Shown: positions 1 to 12,107 of the stretch, in pieces
How positions within the stretch are numbered: position 1 is the stretch's first letter
How the letters are laid out: every line of letters begins with the position of its first letter
Assembly: GCA_948567375.1 (NCBI GenBank)
Contig: OX419758.1
Span: 7,259,001-7,323,000 of the forward strand
Direction: 5' to 3'
Source: Lunularia cruciata
Taxonomy: Eukaryota > Streptophyta > Marchantiopsida > Lunulariales > Lunulariaceae
Length of the DNA: 64,000 nt
Position numbers and translations under genes: made by a program
The notes under the pieces: generated by a model
Databases searched by the model: none
What the model saw: the letters and a program-made list of their open reading frames with translations, nothing else
What the model was told of the DNA's origin: nothing

Positions 1-470
1 CCTCATTGCTTAATATGTTCAGCCTAAGGTAGAAGTGTGCTACAAAGGGCACAAAGTAATGTGGTGGTGTCACCATCCTCCAATTCAACACCATCTGCCT
101 CATTCACTAATAGAAGCACTTTGCCTAGTGGATTGTTTCTCCTGCAAACATCTATGGAAGAACACCACCTACTTCTTTGTCACTTGGATTTGAACATGGT
201 CATCATCACGCCTACAATGCTTCTTTGCATTGGGTCTTGATACATCTCCACCTTGTATTCATTCTTCCTGCGCTTTGAGGTGAAAGAATCTCTGATCTCT
301 TGGGTTTCTTTTGCCACTTCTCCCTTCCCCAAGAATGTGGCCCTGTGCTCCTCTCCACTATCTCTTCTTAACACCAACTTCCAATCTGACTTTGTCTATC
401 AAGCCGGATTGCCTCACTTCCACACTGCCGCCGGCCCATCTACACATTTACTGGCCGTAATCTCTACCAT
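1..470 (-). pseudogene. N-terminal part of family C 'HFYL/coiled-coil' protein, broken
   Basis: The start codon is the CAT at 468-470. It gives MVEITASKCVDGP, which matches the C1 start (MVEITTSNC) and the C2 start (MTKIIKSKCLDGP), so the start is supported by conservation. A stop follows after about 18 codons. The frame then continues as a 65-residue open stretch (180-377) with the conserved segment EVAKETQEIRDSFTSKR and a DPMQRSIV motif. The conserved domain continues toward base 1 in a shifted frame. Function is unknown; C2 shows the full architecture. Confidence 0.55.
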
Positions 471-1196
471 GAAATTTGGAAAACTCAAGTTCCAATTCCA
501 TGCAAGGAAAGTAATGCAAAGTTAACTGAGAACTTGGATGTGAGCTATCACATCTAACCTCTTAATCATTGGGTTTCTTGTCACCAGTGTAGGGCACTTC
601 TTGATTCATGTCATTCTACTCTCCTTTGTGATGTGCTTCTGCAAAACAATTCTCCTATCCCTTGGATGTGCAACTCTCAAGTCCCGTGAATTCTTCACAA
701 CTTCACTACCAACTACTCCTCTACCCTGATCTCCCTTAGGACAACTCTGCAAAGGCAAAGGAAATTCACTTGTCATTTGTCTTGTTCTTGATTTGAAACC
801 TGACTTTATAGTTTCTCAATCATTCTTTGAAAGATTGTCTATCAAAAAATCACACCTTTTGCATGCACTTCTCCTCTCTCTGTCAATTTCTCCAGCTCAT
901 GCCTTAGCTATTTTTTTGTGTGGTACCATTCTGGAATTTCCAACCCAAAGGAAATCTGTTACATTGTCTTTGCATTGGGTTGATCACCTTGAGGCAAAGT
1001 CTCCTTACTCCGGGTTAAACTCTAACAGATCCAATTTGAGTACTTTGTATTGGACACAAAGTCACTTTTCTTTGGGTTACAAAGCAAAGACGCAATTCTT
1101 CTCCTTCCAATGCTTTTGGGTTCAATAGGACCTTGTTTGTACACTTCTTCTTCAAAATTGAAAAAAACTATTAAAAATGAAAATGTGAGTACCACA
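1..1196 (-). mobile_element. Family C unit C4, 5' part only (runs off the window)
   Basis: Read on the minus strand, this starts at 1196 with TGTGGTACTCACAT, matching the 5' end of unit C2 (TGTGGTACCTACAT at 31781) and of C3 at 59223. About 390 bases in there is a TATA-like CTATAAAG (top strand near 805-812), at the same spacing as in C2. The coding frame begins at 470. The right flank is family D sequence, so C4 probably inserted into D1. The 3' end lies beyond base 1, so no target duplication can be checked. Confidence 0.7.
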
Positions 1197-3605
1197 TGCC
1201 ACTACTTGCAATTTCTCCTTGTTGTTTATTGTACAAGTAAAAGCACTACCACAATCACTAGCTACAAAATTGTTGCTAAGTCAAAAATTATATCTAGATG
1301 AAGATATACATCAGTGCAAGGGTAGAGTTGGACTCTATCGTACTTTCCTTTTCTCTCTCTGGGAACACACATGGTGCCTAGCTGTGGAGACTACAGATCA
1401 GAGGCTAGAGGTAAACCCGTAATGACACAACAAAACACACGTGTGACCCTTATTACCGGAACCCTCCTTTCTCATGACTAATATTCTTGCTATCGGGAAG
1501 GATAGTTCTGGGCAACCTGACCTGTCATCACAACACGCACTCATGGTCGACTGGTCATCACTTCCAACATGACCAAGGAGAAACACACAGCACTCCTAGA
1601 AGTAAATAATCTGAGCGCAATGCCCGCACACCAATCCAAGCCAACTGGGCGTACAAACAGGCATACAAGTACAGAGAGGATCCAATCACAAGAAAAAAAG
1701 CAACAACTCTCTGTACTTTTTGTCAGGAAAGAGCGTTAGAGCCTTTGTGCTTGGTCATCAAGCTCATTCCAACCTGTACTCCAAGCCTCCTTCCATATGT
1801 ACTTCAAATCTCAACAAATTCCTACTTCATGTGGGGATTTTCTATGTCTTTTTGATGGGGAAAACTTTGTGCAACTCATATACAAGTAAATATTTCTAAA
1901 TAGCTTGGATTCAAAAGATCTAGGATTCAATGGAAAGCCTATAAGATAATATTTCCAATGATATAAAATACACTTCAATCAGATCACTACAACTCTCCTG
2001 AAAATCTCTCAAAATTGGCCAGGCTTTTTTCATCTTCACCCTAATTTTGAAATCTTCTTTTTAGGGTTTGCTCTTGGTTCTAGGCAAATTTTCCCCATAT
2101 TTCTGATTCAGAAATATACTTGATCCTCACAAACACTCTGGGAACCTGAAACTCTTAATCATAGTCACATGACATGAGACTTGATATCCAATCAAGATGA
2201 AAGGAAAATTTGCTCTATCGAGCTTATGACAGTATTTTTAATAGGATGTTTTGCATCAGATCTCACTTTGCACATATTTAGAACCACCCAAATTTTCCAC
2301 AGTAGCTGTTTGTGTTTTTCTCTAACCTCTTGCAATTTTTTGTAGCCTAATCCAACCCCAATATTTAGATGTGGATCAATTCTTGAGATGGGCTAACTTG
2401 TGAGCTCTACAGACCCAGGTATACATGATCCAAGATCCTGATTTCTCCATTTGAAGAATTCACATGAAACTTTCACATAGAGGAGCTAAACCTATCCACC
2501 AACAACTTTGGAAATTTTGATGAGGAAATTCAAACTGCAACTTGGGAAGTGACCAAAACTCCAAACTTGATCATTAGCTCTTCTCCAACACCTTACATCC
2601 CATAAGCTTCAACTTCAATCAATTGGATCTGATTTGAGATTGACCCAAAACTGCAATTTATTGTGCTCAATACTGTAAAAACATTTTCAACTCTCCAATC
2701 ACACTGACACATAGTGAAAAGATCACAAGAAACTCCTTCAATTGACTACTTTGTGCTCCTGGGTATGAATTCAACCCCCCTTCACTCAATTGATCATATC
2801 CCTCTCATACTCAGCTCAAATTGAGTGATTTCTGTCTAAAAATTGTAGCCTATTGTCTCCTCTTTCCAACCAAGTCCTTCATTCCTCAAATGCCTCCCCG
2901 AACTCCCCTGATGGTCGAAAAACTCCCCAACTTCTCTCTTGGGACCAAAGCTCTTGCACATTTGTCCTTTACTCTTTTTACTTTTTGACAAATGGACCCC
3001 ACAACTCCACCTTGAAGCTTATGAGAAAAATTTTAGGCATTCCCCAACTATAGAAGAACATAAATTGTCAAGTCCCAGACATTCTCATAAGTAAGCACCG
3101 GAAGGACGATAGGATATGGGTTTCTCATCATCGACTCCACAAACACCACCCCAAAACGTACTACCAACCAATCCCGTAAGTCGTCACGGTGTAAAATCTG
3201 AAGCCTGATGAGAAAAGGATTCGGGAGTGGCAGATTGGGAGCATGGGACATCTCATGCTTGAATGCTTCCTCCAATGCTCTAACACTCACTCTCTGCTAC
3301 AACTCTCTCCCAACTTCCTTCTCTCCTTGAGACTCTCCAAACTAAAACACACCCGTCTCTCTACTTGCCCTCATCTTTATTCATCAAAGCCCTCAAACAT
3401 GATAAGATTGTAACCCATGTGGCCAATCACATACATGTACATAGATGGCTCACATGGCAACATCTCATCCGTTGGATCTAGCATGCAACCTACCTCACTA
3501 ACGTGGAGATAAACTATGATAAGTCACTTTTTACGAGCTATGCAAATCACAACACGACAACGCTGAAGAGAACTTCAGGCCGAGGATGCATTCTATACTT
3601 ATTAG
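1197..3605 (-). mobile_element. Family D leader/non-coding region (D1)
   Basis: This minus-strand sequence is homologous by eye to D2 at 50897-51857: bases 1600-2450 reverse-complemented align with D2 over several hundred bases. It carries one short leader ORF (3048-3290) and then about 1.8 kb with no long frame. Just upstream of that ORF a sequence reading TTGTAGCAGAGAG (minus strand, near 3290-3300) could be a degenerate tRNA-Met-type primer site. The stretch 3310-3605 would then be the end of an LTR, and it has an AATAAAG-like signal near 3380. No RT is seen. Boundaries are approximate. Confidence 0.45.
3048..3290 (-). CDS. Short leader ORF of family D (80 aa, function unknown)
   Basis: An intact 80-codon frame. 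Its second half has the pattern shared with leader ORFs of families A, B and E: PNPFLIRLQ, then a basic/hydrophobic stretch, RFG, a P-Y-P-I-V-L-P-V motif, Y, and a C-terminus WDLTIYVLL directly before the stop. The A1 leader ORF ends WDLTIYILL, nearly the same. No known domain is recognised. It could be a translated peptide or a cis-acting upstream ORF that controls ribosome access to gag. It is the only frame of this unit that I find intact. Confidence 0.5.
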   Translation of the reverse strand: MSVRALEEAFKHEMSHAPNLPLPNPFLIRLQILHRDDLRDWLVVRFGVVFVESMMRNPYPIVLPVLTYENVWDLTIYVLL

Positions 3606-6360
3606 ATTTTGATCTATTCCCCTTGAGCTAACAATTATCTTCTTCCTAAAATCTATTGCAAAGAACTACCTTTGCCTTTGCAAATCTTGATCAAAAGGTT
3701 GACTCATTCCCAATACCCAAGAATTTCTAATAGTAATGCATTCATGGCTTCTTCAAACTTCTTTGTCATATGCTCCATCAACTTGTTGACTAACTATTGC
3801 AATCATTTGTCTCAATAGGTCTTCATGATCAGAGCATGTGCTTGGGATCTAGAATCCCAAGCCTTCAATTTCTCCAAGGAGACTCCCACTATCTCCTTTA
3901 CAATCTCCTCTAGATGGTCCCATGCCATCTTCATCTTTGCCAAAGTAGCCTTCCTCTCCAAATTGAATTGATTTTATTGTTCCTACATTTGAGAGATGAT
4001 TTCCTCCCAATTAGTGGCCCTTTCTTTCTTGCATTTGTCTTCCTTCTTCTATAAGGTCTATGTGAGCTTCTTGACTTGGTTATCTACCACTCATAGCTCT
4101 TATTGATGCCAAACTTCTATTACTACAAGAGATACCTCCACCTTTCCTATTTCTCCCTTTAACACATCAAATTTGTCTTCTTGGGCCTTTACCTATTCTT
4201 CTAGCTTGAGGCATTAGAATGTTTCTTCATCCTACAACCTGGACATATTCCTCCTCAATCTCCTTATTCAAGGCCTGGCCTTCTTCCTTGAGTTTGGCTG
4301 CCTCTTGTGCCAAGTTGTTACTTTTGTTTCCCTATCTCCAAATGTTGGGCATGAACGGCTTGCAACTATTCCCTTTCCTTCTTCTTTTCCTCAGCTCCTT
4401 CTTGCACTAAATGGTGAAGATGTTGGACAAGGGTCAAATAGTATGTGATTCCTCCATTGGATTTTGCATAGATGGAGAGAAGCTACTTCATCAAGTCAAG
4501 AACCAAGCCCACCTTATGCACCATTATTTGGGAAAGAGGCACAATTATGATCTGCCTAACCTCCTTCCTACCTAAGCTTTCTCCTTTCCAAATCTTGAAT
4601 GAGGTTTGGAGTCCACTCTTTGCTCTCTTGGTGTCTACAAAGACAATAAGCTCCCACTATTAAGATATTAGTTTGGTTGGAGCAAGTGCATTTGTCTTGG
4701 ATGATCCTATGTTTTGCCTTTGATTGTGTTTGTGAAGCTATTCTTTGGCCTAGGGAGTAGCATCATCTTGATAAAAACCTACATCTTTCACCTCAAGTAT
4801 TTCTTTTGCATGAAAAATGCCTTCTTCTCTTAACTCTACTTCCCCTATGGTTGGGAATAAAGAGGATTTCATCATCCTTGAACCCTCTACCATGCTTTTC
4901 TTTGGGCTGGAAGTTCCGGCTTTGTGGTCATAATGCCCAAAGGTGGGTATCATTCCTCCTTCTTAAAGTTGGTCATTTGGAGAGAAGTTGGGGCAAGGGT
5001 GGGTGCTAATTCTCCACCTTTGTAATCTTCTATTGTGTCCTTGTTGGATGAAATGATGATCCATGTGAAGGATTGTTCACTTGTTGTGTGCAAAGGATCA
5101 GGCTATGGTCTTATGTCTTCTTCTTCTTTGACCTCCTCTTCTTCATGCAAGAGGATTCTCCTTGTTCTCTTGGTGGCCTTTGCTTTTGGCGTTGCATAGT
5201 TAGTGGATCATTTTTCAAGTATTGGTTATGTATTGGTTAACTTTCTTGAGGCTTGTAGAAATATCCTTCCAAGAAGAAGTGGTCATGGTACTTCTTCTTG
5301 TCTTTTGCAATTAGCAATCCCATGCCCAAGTAGAAATGGATGACAAAGGAGGTGACTAAAGTTACTCTGCCTTCTTTGTTTATCAACCCTACAAGCTCTC
5401 TCATTCTACCCTAGAATATTGTGGCCCAATTCACAAGTCTTCCTTTGTACAAGTACTCAAAGAAGATGGCCTTGCTATTGTTTAGATAAGTGTTTTTTCT
5501 GGACTTGAACACCTTCATGATTGATTCTACCAAGATCCTTCTCATAGGATCATTCCAAGGATAGACCAATCATTGTTGGTCTTCTTGTAATAAAAGGTAG
5601 AGTTGAATTTTGCCTTGAAGGTCAAATCTGGCCTAGTCTACACATTGTCCAAAGCCATGCCATCTAGGAGTGAATTACTAGGCCCTCACACTTTCCACCA
5701 ATGTTCCTTTGTCCATGCAAAAAGATTCCCTCTCAAATTGACAAGCTTGGGATCCTAGTTGTCATGAATTTCATGCAATATAGCATGATCACTCAATTCC
5801 TAATTCCACATCAAGAATTTGAGCTTCTTGCTATGAACTATCTCCTATATATAATATAGATCCCACTTGACTAATCCAAGGAAATTGATTATGAATTTTG
5901 GTGCCTTGTGCATCCTTTGTGGTGCATGCAAAGTAGCTACTTCCTTCCTTTCTATCCTCTCATCATTCCTCACTCCCATTTACTCTTTCTACCTCCCTTT
6001 GTGCAATCTCCTTCTCTCAAAATGCACAAGTCCAAGTAGAGGTTTCTTGTTGAAGGGGAAGGTAGCATGACTGATCTGGCTGAGATGAATTCTGCAAAAT
6101 GTGAAGAGATTCCAAGCTCCAAAAAATTTATTATCTTGTCGGTTTAATTGTTACAACCTTTTGGTAAGCATGCCCTTTGGTGAGCTGTCACTACTCACAT
6201 GTGTGCACTTAGCCCAATCCAATATCCTATGTAATGGTTCTTGATTAGCTGACATTTTCTTTGTGCAGCTTGCTTCAAGCCAAGGGGTCTTCCGAAGCAA
6301 ATGATATTTCTGGCCAAAGGTCTTTCCAAGATGGAGGTCTGCTTTCAAGGCAAAGTGCTA
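3606..6360 (-). mobile_element. Family H coiled-coil unit, decayed
   Basis: Minus-strand unit with the same gene architecture as family C (HFYL domain, then coiled coil) but too diverged to align along its whole DNA length. Ends are not resolved. The right part (6150-6360) has short phrases resembling the 5' region of C units. No LTR, primer site or RT was found. It was probably a non-autonomous mobile element, by analogy with C. Confidence 0.35.
3690..5900 (-). pseudogene. Coiled-coil protein with HFYL domain, family H, broken
   Basis: Read in minus-strand pieces. At 5480-5560 there is a WNDPMRRILVESIMKVF segment, like the C4 segment around DPMQRSIV. Near 5250-5460 comes the conserved core AIFFEYLYKGRLVNW, then VTSFVIHFYLGMGLL. 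C2 has AVFFHKMYAGEPINW and VPFAAHFYLRLNLL at the equivalent places. Bases 3750-4420 encode Lys/Glu/Gln-rich heptad-like sequence broken by stops. Function is unknown. The core may be related to a Pfam family of 'putative plant transposon protein' type, but that is only a suspicion. Confidence 0.45.
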
Positions 6361-6784
6361 TCTCACCTAAGGTTGTCTTGGTTGACCATTTTCTCTTATT
6401 TTTTACCAACTAACTATTCTTATACTTCTCCTAACTAGAATCTACAAAACAGTTTAAAAAAATCTACTATAGGTAGTGGCATCAACACACATTCCTTCTC
6501 CAAAAAGGCGCATAAAGAAAGGCTTTACCAAATTTAACATGAGAGATCTTCAAGTAAAGCTTATTCAAAATTTATTGTTAACTAAATGAAAATTATAGTT
6601 TAATTTAAGGTAAAGTCAAGTCAAATCTATCTACCTAAATGTAAAACCTTTACTAAAAGATAACCCAACTTGTGTAATGGATTGGCACCAAGTAGATATT
6701 TAGGGCATTGGTGCTTACCTTAAGTGGTATCTTGGATAACTAAATCTTGATTGAATAATTAGAAGCAATCTGGCTCAAGCTCAA
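6361..6784. other. No gene recognised
   Basis: AT-rich sequence with no frame, LTR end or primer site that I can recognise. It may be the outer part of the LTR of element F. Confidence 0.4.
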
Positions 6785-7400
6785 CTCCTATCCTAACCCC
6801 TATTAGAAGTGATTAAGCTCAAGCTTAGTCCCTTATAAAAACTCTTCATAGCTATAGAGCTTCATAAAATTCATTATGTGGTCAGCTATATGGCAGATTT
6901 TTGCTTTTTCCTCTTACATTTGGATTTGATCATGCTTATTTTCAATCATTGAACTCTTCTTGGACTTCTTTTGATTATCAAATCATCACTTATTCCTTGT
7001 TGTTGAACACTCACTGGTTCTTTGTTGCCAAACTTTCATCAATTCCCTACTGATACTATTGATATCAAATCATCACTAATTCCTTGTTGTTGAACCCTCA
7101 CTTGTTCTTTGTTGCCAAACCTTTGTTAGTTCCCAACAGATTATTAGAGGCAACTAGGCTCAAGCTTAGCCCCTTATAAAACCTCTTCATAGCTGTAGAG
7201 CTTCATCAAATGCATCTTGTACTCAGCTATATGCCAATTTTTGTGCTATTGCACCATGTTTTTGGGTTTGATCATGCTTATCATCAATCACTGAAGTCTT
7301 CTCTGACTTTCTTTCATTATCAAATCATCACTTATTCCTTGTTGTTGAACACTCACCAGTTCTTTGTTTCCAAACCTTCATTTTTCCCAGTTAATACCAC
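6785..7400 (+). repeat. Tandem direct duplication, about 340-bp period, each copy with a TATA-like box
   Basis: The stretch from GCTCAAGCTTAG (about 6820) through CTTATAAAAACTCTTCATAG and the CAGCTATATG phrase recurs from about 7152 (GCTCAAGCTTAG ... CTTATAAAACCTCTTCATAG). The following segment, TTTGATCATGCTTAT to TTGTTGTTGAACACTCAC (6925-7020), recurs at 7265-7360. A third partial copy of the last part lies at 7065-7130. The duplicated TATA boxes suggest an LTR promoter, perhaps of F, which follows directly. Confidence 0.6.
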
Positions 7401-9595
7401 AAAAGATATTCAAAACTATTCACCCAAAAGATACCAGTCCTCCTTCTTCAGCAATGCAGCCCTCTCAAAAGTAAACACAATGGTTGCTACACCTCCAAGC
7501 AAACCTTCTCAATCAAAATTTTTTTGCATAGTGATAACCCTACCTCTCCAATCCAAACTATTTGATGGCATTTAAAACCACTACAAGGCTTTTTCATAGC
7601 AAAGCAAAGGTCCAAGTTGATGGGGAGATACTTGGCTTGGAGATGGAACAAGTGGACTACTTGGAAAGTTGTATGGAAGGAAAGGCAACCCAAGTAGTAC
7701 TAACTTGGCTCAAGAGGGCTCTTGTTGCTTCATAGAGAGCCTTTCTAGGAACACATGCATAAGAAGTGTAGTGACCTTCATGTAGAGTCAAGGGTGTTGG
7801 ACAAGCTTCAATTGTTGAAGCAAGGTGGTTGTGAAGATATTCATAACTATCTATCAAGGTTTAAGTAGGAGTTCCTAGAAGCAAGAGCTAATATGAATGA
7901 CACGATGAAGATATTGGTCTTCATCATGTCTATAGATCTACACATAGATGGATACTATTATGGTGAAGGCAAAGTCATTTGAGAATTACTACAATGAGGT
8001 GAACCACATCCAAGATGCTCATAGGTGTGTCAAATAAGCTAGTAAACAACCATAGCTTTGCATCAACAAACAAGGACACATCTTTAGTTGCCCCTCCTAT
8101 AACTTATGTCATGGATTGGGAACCAACCAAGGTTGTAGCAGTTCAAACTAGGTCCACATTGCACTCCCAAAGGGCCAAGTGGCTATTGGAGAAGGAATTG
8201 AACCATCAACAATAAGACAAGCTTTGCCTAAGATTTTGTCTAAACCATGCGAAGGACTATTCATAATCTCTAGCTCAAAAGCCCCAACCAACAAGAGTAG
8301 AATTGGTTATGGTGGAAGACCCCATGAGGAAGATGAGAATAAATTAGACTTGGAAAATTAGTAGCTCCTATCTAGAGTCCCTAATGGAAGCTTGATGAAG
8401 AAACTACTAGATTGACAAAAGAATGGTCCTAATTTAAAAGAGAACACATGAAGATCTCTCCACTCTTTATAAATAAAATTATCAATCAAACTCACTTTGC
8501 TTCATTGTTGGTTGATAGTGGTTGCTTAACCTATGGGCTCATAATAGAGAAATTTGTAAAGAATGTAGGAGTTAAGTGTGTCAATATTTAGCACAAAGTA
8601 GTAAAAGGAGTTGAAGGGAAGGTTGTGCTTATATGAATAGAGAGAACTTAAGCTTTAGTGTGATATTTGTCCTATCCTAGATGTGATGAGGTGATTTGAC
8701 AACCACATCAAGGAAGCATTCAACTTACATTAATTCAAATGGAGTTTTTATACAAGTACAAAGCAAAAAGGAGTCCAACCGCCTTATCCAAGTTTTCCAA
8801 TTGGATTAAGGAGTCTATCAAGAAGGATGGTTAAATGTGGTTGTTTGCCATGTTAATGGTAGATATACAAAAGGCCTTAGCACCAAAGGCAAAGGTTGAT
8901 TACATGGCTTAGTTGCACAAGAATTATTGACATTATGCAAAGATGTTTGACTCAAAGAAGGCAAACAAATTGTCACCATTAAGAGGAGAGGTTGTGGAAT
9001 ACAATATTGAATTGGTGAAGAAGGATGACAAGGAGCCAAAGGTTACTTGGGGACCCCTTTAACCTATGAGCCGATGTGAGTTGTTGGTGTTGCAAAAGGA
9101 TTTGATTCCATTGTTAGGTAAGGGATTTACACATGTTAGCATTTCCCCAACCACTACCCTTATGTTTGCCATGAAACTTGGGGAAGAGCTTCAATTTTGT
9201 ATTGATTACCAAGCCTAGAAGACCATCACAAAGAAGGATTGATACCCATTACCCTTGATTCATGAGACTCTAAACAACATCAACAAGGCCAGGTGGTTCA
9301 CATGTTACATGTGTGGAAACCTTACACAAGATCCAAGTTGCAAAAGTAGACAAATGTATAATAACCTTCCAAATGCATTTTGGTCTATTTAAATGTATGG
9401 TTATTCCTTTTGGAAAGGAAAACTCCTCTCTTCTCTTTCAATGTTATGTTAGTTAGATGCTTTGATAGTATATTGACCAATTCTATTTGGCCTACCTTGA
9501 TGATATGTTAATCTACTCAAGTTGCTCCCTTAAGGAGCATCATAAGTATATCAACCTAGTGTTGCAAAAGCTAGGAGATGATATCTTGCAACATA
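7400..9595 (+). pseudogene. Family F Ty3/Gypsy gag-pol, heavily decayed
   Basis: Fragments lie in the usual Gypsy order on the plus strand. A gag-like stretch (7560-8000) has phrases such as LEMEQVDYLESCMEGKA. A protease-like LLVDSGCLTYGLI sits near 8490-8530 and keeps the D-S-G triad. An RT fragment (9040-9595) has LQFCIDYQA near 9190, YPLPLIHETLNNI near 9245 and an intact YLDDMLIYS near 9492-9518. Stops and frameshifts occur throughout. The RT is cut off near 9595 where minus-strand A5 begins. The DSGC protease and RT phrasing differ from A, B and E, so this is a separate lineage. Confidence 0.65.
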
Positions 9596-11077
9596 GTGCT
9601 ATATCAATCAAGTATCCACATGAAAACTTGCTTGTGGAATGATCTATGATCTCAATTGTGAATAATTGAAAGTATCAATCCATTCTCAAAATCCAATTTT
9701 CCACTACTCCCATGGACTTTTGTCCCTTGTAAGCCTCAATGTTGCACGTCTTCTTCATTTGTAGTAACAATATGGCTTCATGTTGACTGGGGTTGATGTC
9801 ATCGGCATGAGTAACTCTCCAAGTACTTCAACCATTGATATTGGGATGATTCCTCTTCTTGCATAACATGATTGTTCCTTAAGGTATGTATTGACTTTGC
9901 AATGCCTCCATTGTCATCTTGATCTTCCAAAACTCATTAAACATCCCTTGCATTCCTTGCATCAAATCTACAACTGTTGCTCTATGATTTTTACACTCAA
10001 TAAATACTCAATTGCTACTTCATACTTCAATAGAGGGTTAATATGATCACTAAAGAGGAGACATGGACAATTGGGACTACAATTGGGTTCTCAAAGACTA
10101 TCACTCATTGATATTATTCCTCACTAAAATTGTAGATTGTGAAATTCCTAAACATCAATTTTGGTCTAATTACATAATGAATTTCTAGTTGAGTGTCAAA
10201 AGGAAGAAGATTTGGTATACTCAGATCCATTGCATAAAAATAAAATATGAATTATCAAATACCACTGTCTATCATATATCACCATAGATAGAATCATAGA
10301 GTTTGGCAAATTCATCACTATATCCATGAACTCTACTCCAAAGGTAAGCAAAATATACTCTCCCTTGATCACACTAGATGTACATAATCTTGATGTGAAA
10401 TGGGTTCAATAATGGAAATAAAGGTGCGAGAAATTCTCCTCAATGAACTTCAATCCCATCCTCTCTCTAAAACACCCCAATCTATTGATTGCATTATATT
10501 TTCTCCCCTCAAAATTACTCAGTCTTAATAGCCCATCTTCCTCCAAGAGGGGTGATCCAATCTCTTTTATTATAGAGCAAAGAGGATCCACTCAAAAGGA
10601 GTTCTACCCTTGGATTAGATACATGGATCATTGACATGTCAGCAACTCAACCCTTCAATTAGTTGTATGGATTACTGACATGTTGATCCTTGTCCTATGT
10701 GGTTGGTCAAAAAAGTTTGACCAAAGAGAATCTTTGGAGAATCTTCACATAAGAAACTCAAAATAGCATAGATGATGTACCATTGAAAAATTCTCAACAA
10801 GAGGATTAGGGGGAAAACACAACAGATTCCTTCATTGGGAAGAGGGGAACATTTTATTTATTGAGGCCTAATTTATCCATTCAAGTCTCCAAAATTGGCT
10901 CTAAAATTTTCAAAGTGTTTTTGGCCCCTACCTTATGAGTGGAAGTATTTTATTGGTGACACCTCTATCAGATCTACTTAGACCATCATATATAATATCG
11001 TTCCATATATTACCAAGCCAATTTCGGCCTCTAGATAATATACCAAGCCAATCGTATTATAGTTCGGCCTTTAGGTG
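9596..11077 (-). mobile_element. Family A fragment A5: LTR, leader ORFs, start of gag (minus strand)
   Basis: Reverse-complemented, 11077-10560 aligns with the first part of the A1 LTR. It includes the W-box palindrome (10706-10725) and a TATA-type CTATAATAAAAG (near 10565-10576). The LTR end and primer site are deleted: the sequence jumps from the TATA region to GGATCACCCCTCTTGG of the leader. Leader ORFs and early gag follow down to 9596. Near its 5' end (11000-11060) a GGCCGAA...TTGGCTTGGTA phrase is duplicated. The rest of the element is missing. Confidence 0.65.
10027..10230 (-). pseudogene. Second leader ORF of A5, two internal stops
   Basis: From the ATG (CAT at 10228-10230) to the TGA (10027-10029) this is exactly 204 bases, the same length as the equivalent leader ORF of A1 (17491-17694). 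It keeps the landmarks PFDTQLEIHYVIRPKLMF, a VVPIV motif and the C-terminus VIILTLY. Two in-frame stops fall in the middle. Equal length despite decay supports this as a real ancestral reading frame. Confidence 0.5.
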
Positions 11078-11184
11078 CAAAATATGAGTGTTGGCTTTGA
11101 CCAACTCCTCCTCTACCGCTTGTTTTTGCCATACAGCCATCTAAATGTGAAACTGCAAGAAATCAATCAATCTCTTATGATTTG

Positions 11185-12107
11185 TGTAATACCATTTTAG
11201 ATTTTGACAAATATGTTGAAGTTGGTTAATATTTGAATATTTATTGATATTAACTTAGTATAACTAATCAAATAGAGAGAATTAAAAGAATTTGCAAGCA
11301 ACATTATGCAAATTTCCTAAAAACCTAATTTTTCAAATAAAAAAACCTTGCAAAAGAGTTCTTTTATAAAGTTCATTATTTGCATAATTAAAGATTTTTT
11401 ATTTTTTATTTTTTATTTATTAAATCAAAAAAACTTATAAGGAATAAAAGTATTAAAATTATTTTTTGTGAAATATTTCATGTTGATTTATTTAATTTAA
11501 CGTTTTAACTAAATCTGATGGAGATAAAATAATAAAAGATTGCATTTTCTTCTTCTTTTTTAGCTAAAACTCAAATGACACCTTGAATTTTTTTTTTAGT
11601 TTATTTTTTGAATTTAATGTAAAAGTGCAAGAAATCAATCAGTCTCCCATTACCCTAAAACACCCTAAAAACTTTAAAGCCAATTTTGGAGGCCTAAATG
11701 AACGAATTAGGCCTCAAAAATGAAAGATTCCATTCTCTTTGGAGGAAAAGGTGCTACCTTCTCCCCCCTTGTTCATCTCATCAAGAGCTTCCAACAATAC
11801 CTCACCAATGTTTTGAACTTTCTAAATGAAGATTTCTCAAAGATTCTCTCCAATCAAACTTATTTGACCAACCAGATAGGACAAGGATAGACATGTCACC
11901 AATCCATGCAACTAATCTAAAGGCAAAGGTTGCTGATATATCACCAATCCATGTATTTAATCCAAGGTTAGAATTCCTTTTGAGTAGATCCTCCTTGCTC
12001 TATAATAAAGGCAACTTGCTTCCTTAGAGGACTAGAGTATTGATATACAAAGCCTTGTGTTTCTTTTATGTTGCTCTTGGGAGTTCTCTTGTCCTTAGAA
12101 TATTACA
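11185..12107 (+). repeat. 5' LTR of A0 with an AT-rich insertion
   Basis: It starts TGTAATACCATTTTAG at 11185 and ends TATTACA at 12107. The next bases are A and then the primer site. The recognisable A-family LTR body resumes near 11650 (ACCCTAAAACACCCTAAAAACTTTA). Bases about 11200-11640 are AT-rich and do not match other A LTRs. The U3 features are decayed: only half of the W-box palindrome (TTTGACC, near 11873) survives. Confidence 0.6.
11200..11640. other. AT-rich segment in A0 LTR, flanked by a 20-odd-bp direct repeat
   Basis: TGCAAGAAATCAATCA(A/G)TCTC occurs at about 11152 and again at about 11625. Between them, bases 11200-11620 are very AT-rich (runs such as ATTTTTTATTTTTTATTT near 11393-11418) and do not match other A LTRs. 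Source unknown. Confidence 0.5.

Noticed and set aside
793..1301. Plus-strand frames of 111 and 83 codons
   Set aside because: They lie in the 5' non-coding part of unit C4, antisense to it, and are not conserved in C1, C2 or C3.
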